Positions 63,490-64,000 of a stretch of 64,000 nt of DNA are shown here, piece by piece (within the stretch, counting starts at the first letter, position 1; every line of letters begins with the position of its first letter). Both the position numbers and the translations under genes were made by a program. The DNA comes from Avimonas intestinalis. GTDB taxonomy: Bacteria; Bacillota; Clostridia; Oscillospirales; Acutalibacteraceae. Below the pieces are notes generated by a model. The model had not been told where the DNA came from, searched no databases, and was given only the letters and a program-made list of their open reading frames with translations. The stretch is taken from contig CAJFID010000002.1 of the NCBI GenBank assembly GCA_904380375.1, forward strand, positions 117,285 to 181,284, given 5' to 3'.

Positions 63490-63603
63490 TCACATCCTTC
63501 CCCGATATATGATGGATTCCTCGGGTGGCCGGCAGAGACGCCGATCGACAAAACGGTCGGATTCCAGCCACCTATCGTTTTGGAGCAGGGTATACCCCAA
63601 CAT
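63490..63603 (-). CDS. Small element protein
   Basis: 37 residues, MLGYTLLQNDRWLESDRFVDRR..., with GAGGTG upstream and its ATG directly after the stop of the preceding gene. In frame with the PP-loop gene across one TGA. Function unknown. Confidence 0.5.
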   Translation of the reverse strand: MLGYTLLQNDRWLESDRFVDRRLCRPPEESIIYRGRM

Positions 63604-63897
63604 CTACACCTCGATCGTGTAGGATTGTTCCTGATACTTCTCGTATAAATCCGGCAGGATGTCCTGAAGCTCTGCGGACGCCCAGCTGCGTTTCCATTCC
63701 ATAGAAGGCCGTATATCCAGTTCCCCGCGGATTTCCTCCCGGCGCTTCCCGCTGAGAGGATGCTTTCTGGCGTCTTCATAAATGTCGTAAGCCCGCAGCC
63801 TTTGATACACCATCCTGTACAGGCTCTGTATGACCGGATCCTTCGTTTCCATCAGGAATTCGTCCTGTACACAGTAATTTTTCAGCATGTGTTCCAC
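63604..63897 (-). CDS. Conserved element protein (start uncertain)
   Basis: Up to 97 residues from GTG 63897 (ATG 63888 possible), EHMLKNYCVQDEFLMETKDP and later WASAELQDILPDLYEKYQ. No ribosome-binding site is obvious and the frame is open further upstream, so it may be the tail of a longer gene. No family recognised. Confidence 0.5.
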   Translation of the reverse strand: MEHMLKNYCVQDEFLMETKDPVIQSLYRMVYQRLRAYDIYEDARKHPLSGKRREEIRGELDIRPSMEWKRSWASAELQDILPDLYEKYQEQSYTIEV

Positions 63898-64000
63898 CAG
63901 CTTATAAACGCTAAAATAAGAGTGAGCCAGCAGAGAGGAAAACGCTCATGAAAGATTGAGCCACCAGAAAGAGCCCTCTATAATAGTCTCAGGCTATAGG

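Larger units (their letters stand above)
6623..64000. mobile_element. Putative integrative conjugative element with glycan-catabolism cargo (extent inferred)
   Basis: A recombination module (6.67-12.9 kb: sigma-like protein, MazF, SHOCT-like, three serine recombinases, RHH protein) and a conjugation module (47.4-63.9 kb: VirD4, primase-like, relaxase, Tad-type pilus parts, methylases) lie on the same strand, and the 34-kb catabolic cluster between them is also almost wholly on that strand. In known Clostridia elements such as Tn1549 cargo sits between conjugation and integration genes. The left end is placed at the hairpin after the RHH gene; the right end is outside the window. No attachment-site duplication could be confirmed. 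Two separate elements flanking a resident locus remain possible. Confidence 0.45.

Overview
The window looks like the chromosome of a gut-type Gram-positive anaerobe of class Clostridia, most likely an Oscillospiraceae/Ruminococcaceae relative. This is an inference from strong AGGAGG ribosome-binding sites, GTG and TTG starts, SpoVG- and AbrB-type proteins, a sortase-like cell-wall signal, and a conjugative element of the type common in these bacteria (Maff2-like proteins, MobP-like relaxase, VirD4). I see no rRNA, no intact tRNA and no CRISPR array.

Region 1 (1-3.7 kb): an aldehyde/alcohol-stress pair (carboxymuconolactone-decarboxylase-family protein, cut by the window edge, and an iron alcohol dehydrogenase) behind a textbook MerR/NmlR-type promoter. 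Next to it is a GH10 xylanase-like gene without signal peptide, with a perfect-looking promoter and a cre-like operator. Region 2 (3.7-6.6 kb): an AT-rich stretch of gene remnants (including the tail of a tyrosine recombinase) and small cassette-like genes (broken MazG-like, NUDIX, membrane protein), separated by repeated units made of a hairpin, the motif GGTGATACAAAAAAGATC and, 35-38 bases further, a tRNA T-loop-like TTGAAC motif.

Region 3 (6.6-13.1 kb, all minus strand): a site-specific recombination module, namely a sigma-factor-like regulator, a MazF-type toxin, a small SHOCT-like protein, three coupled large serine recombinases (the middle one without catalytic domain) and a double ribbon-helix-helix protein. 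Region 4 (13.5-47.1 kb): a glycan-degradation and catabolic cluster. It holds a 2271-residue secreted, wall-anchored heparinase II/III-like lyase, GH27 alpha-galactosidase, GH2 beta-galactosidase, a GH109-like protein, a CUT1 sugar transporter (binding protein and two permeases, no ATPase), an AraC regulator, and central enzymes. The most unusual part is a duplicated set of one DegT/StsC-like aminotransferase plus two amidohydrolases, each set containing one metal-competent and one metal-site-degenerate amidohydrolase overlapping by 4 bases.

Region 5 (47.4-64 kb, minus strand): a conjugation/mobilisation module with a DnaD/HTH-like protein, VirD4 coupling protein, Toprim/primase-like protein, a relaxase fused to Sel1 repeats, Tad-type pilus parts (prepilin peptidase, truncated CpaB-like SAF protein, two Maff2/pilin-like proteins), a Dam-type methylase and small accessory genes. 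It shows decay: a fused deletion scar between the SAF gene and a 5'-truncated cytosine methylase, a frameshift and in-frame stops.

Best overall reading (inference): regions 3-5 may be one integrative conjugative element with recombination genes at one end, conjugation genes at the other, and a 34-kb glycan-catabolism cargo between them, all predominantly transcribed on the minus strand. The alternative is two separate mobile elements flanking a chromosomal locus.
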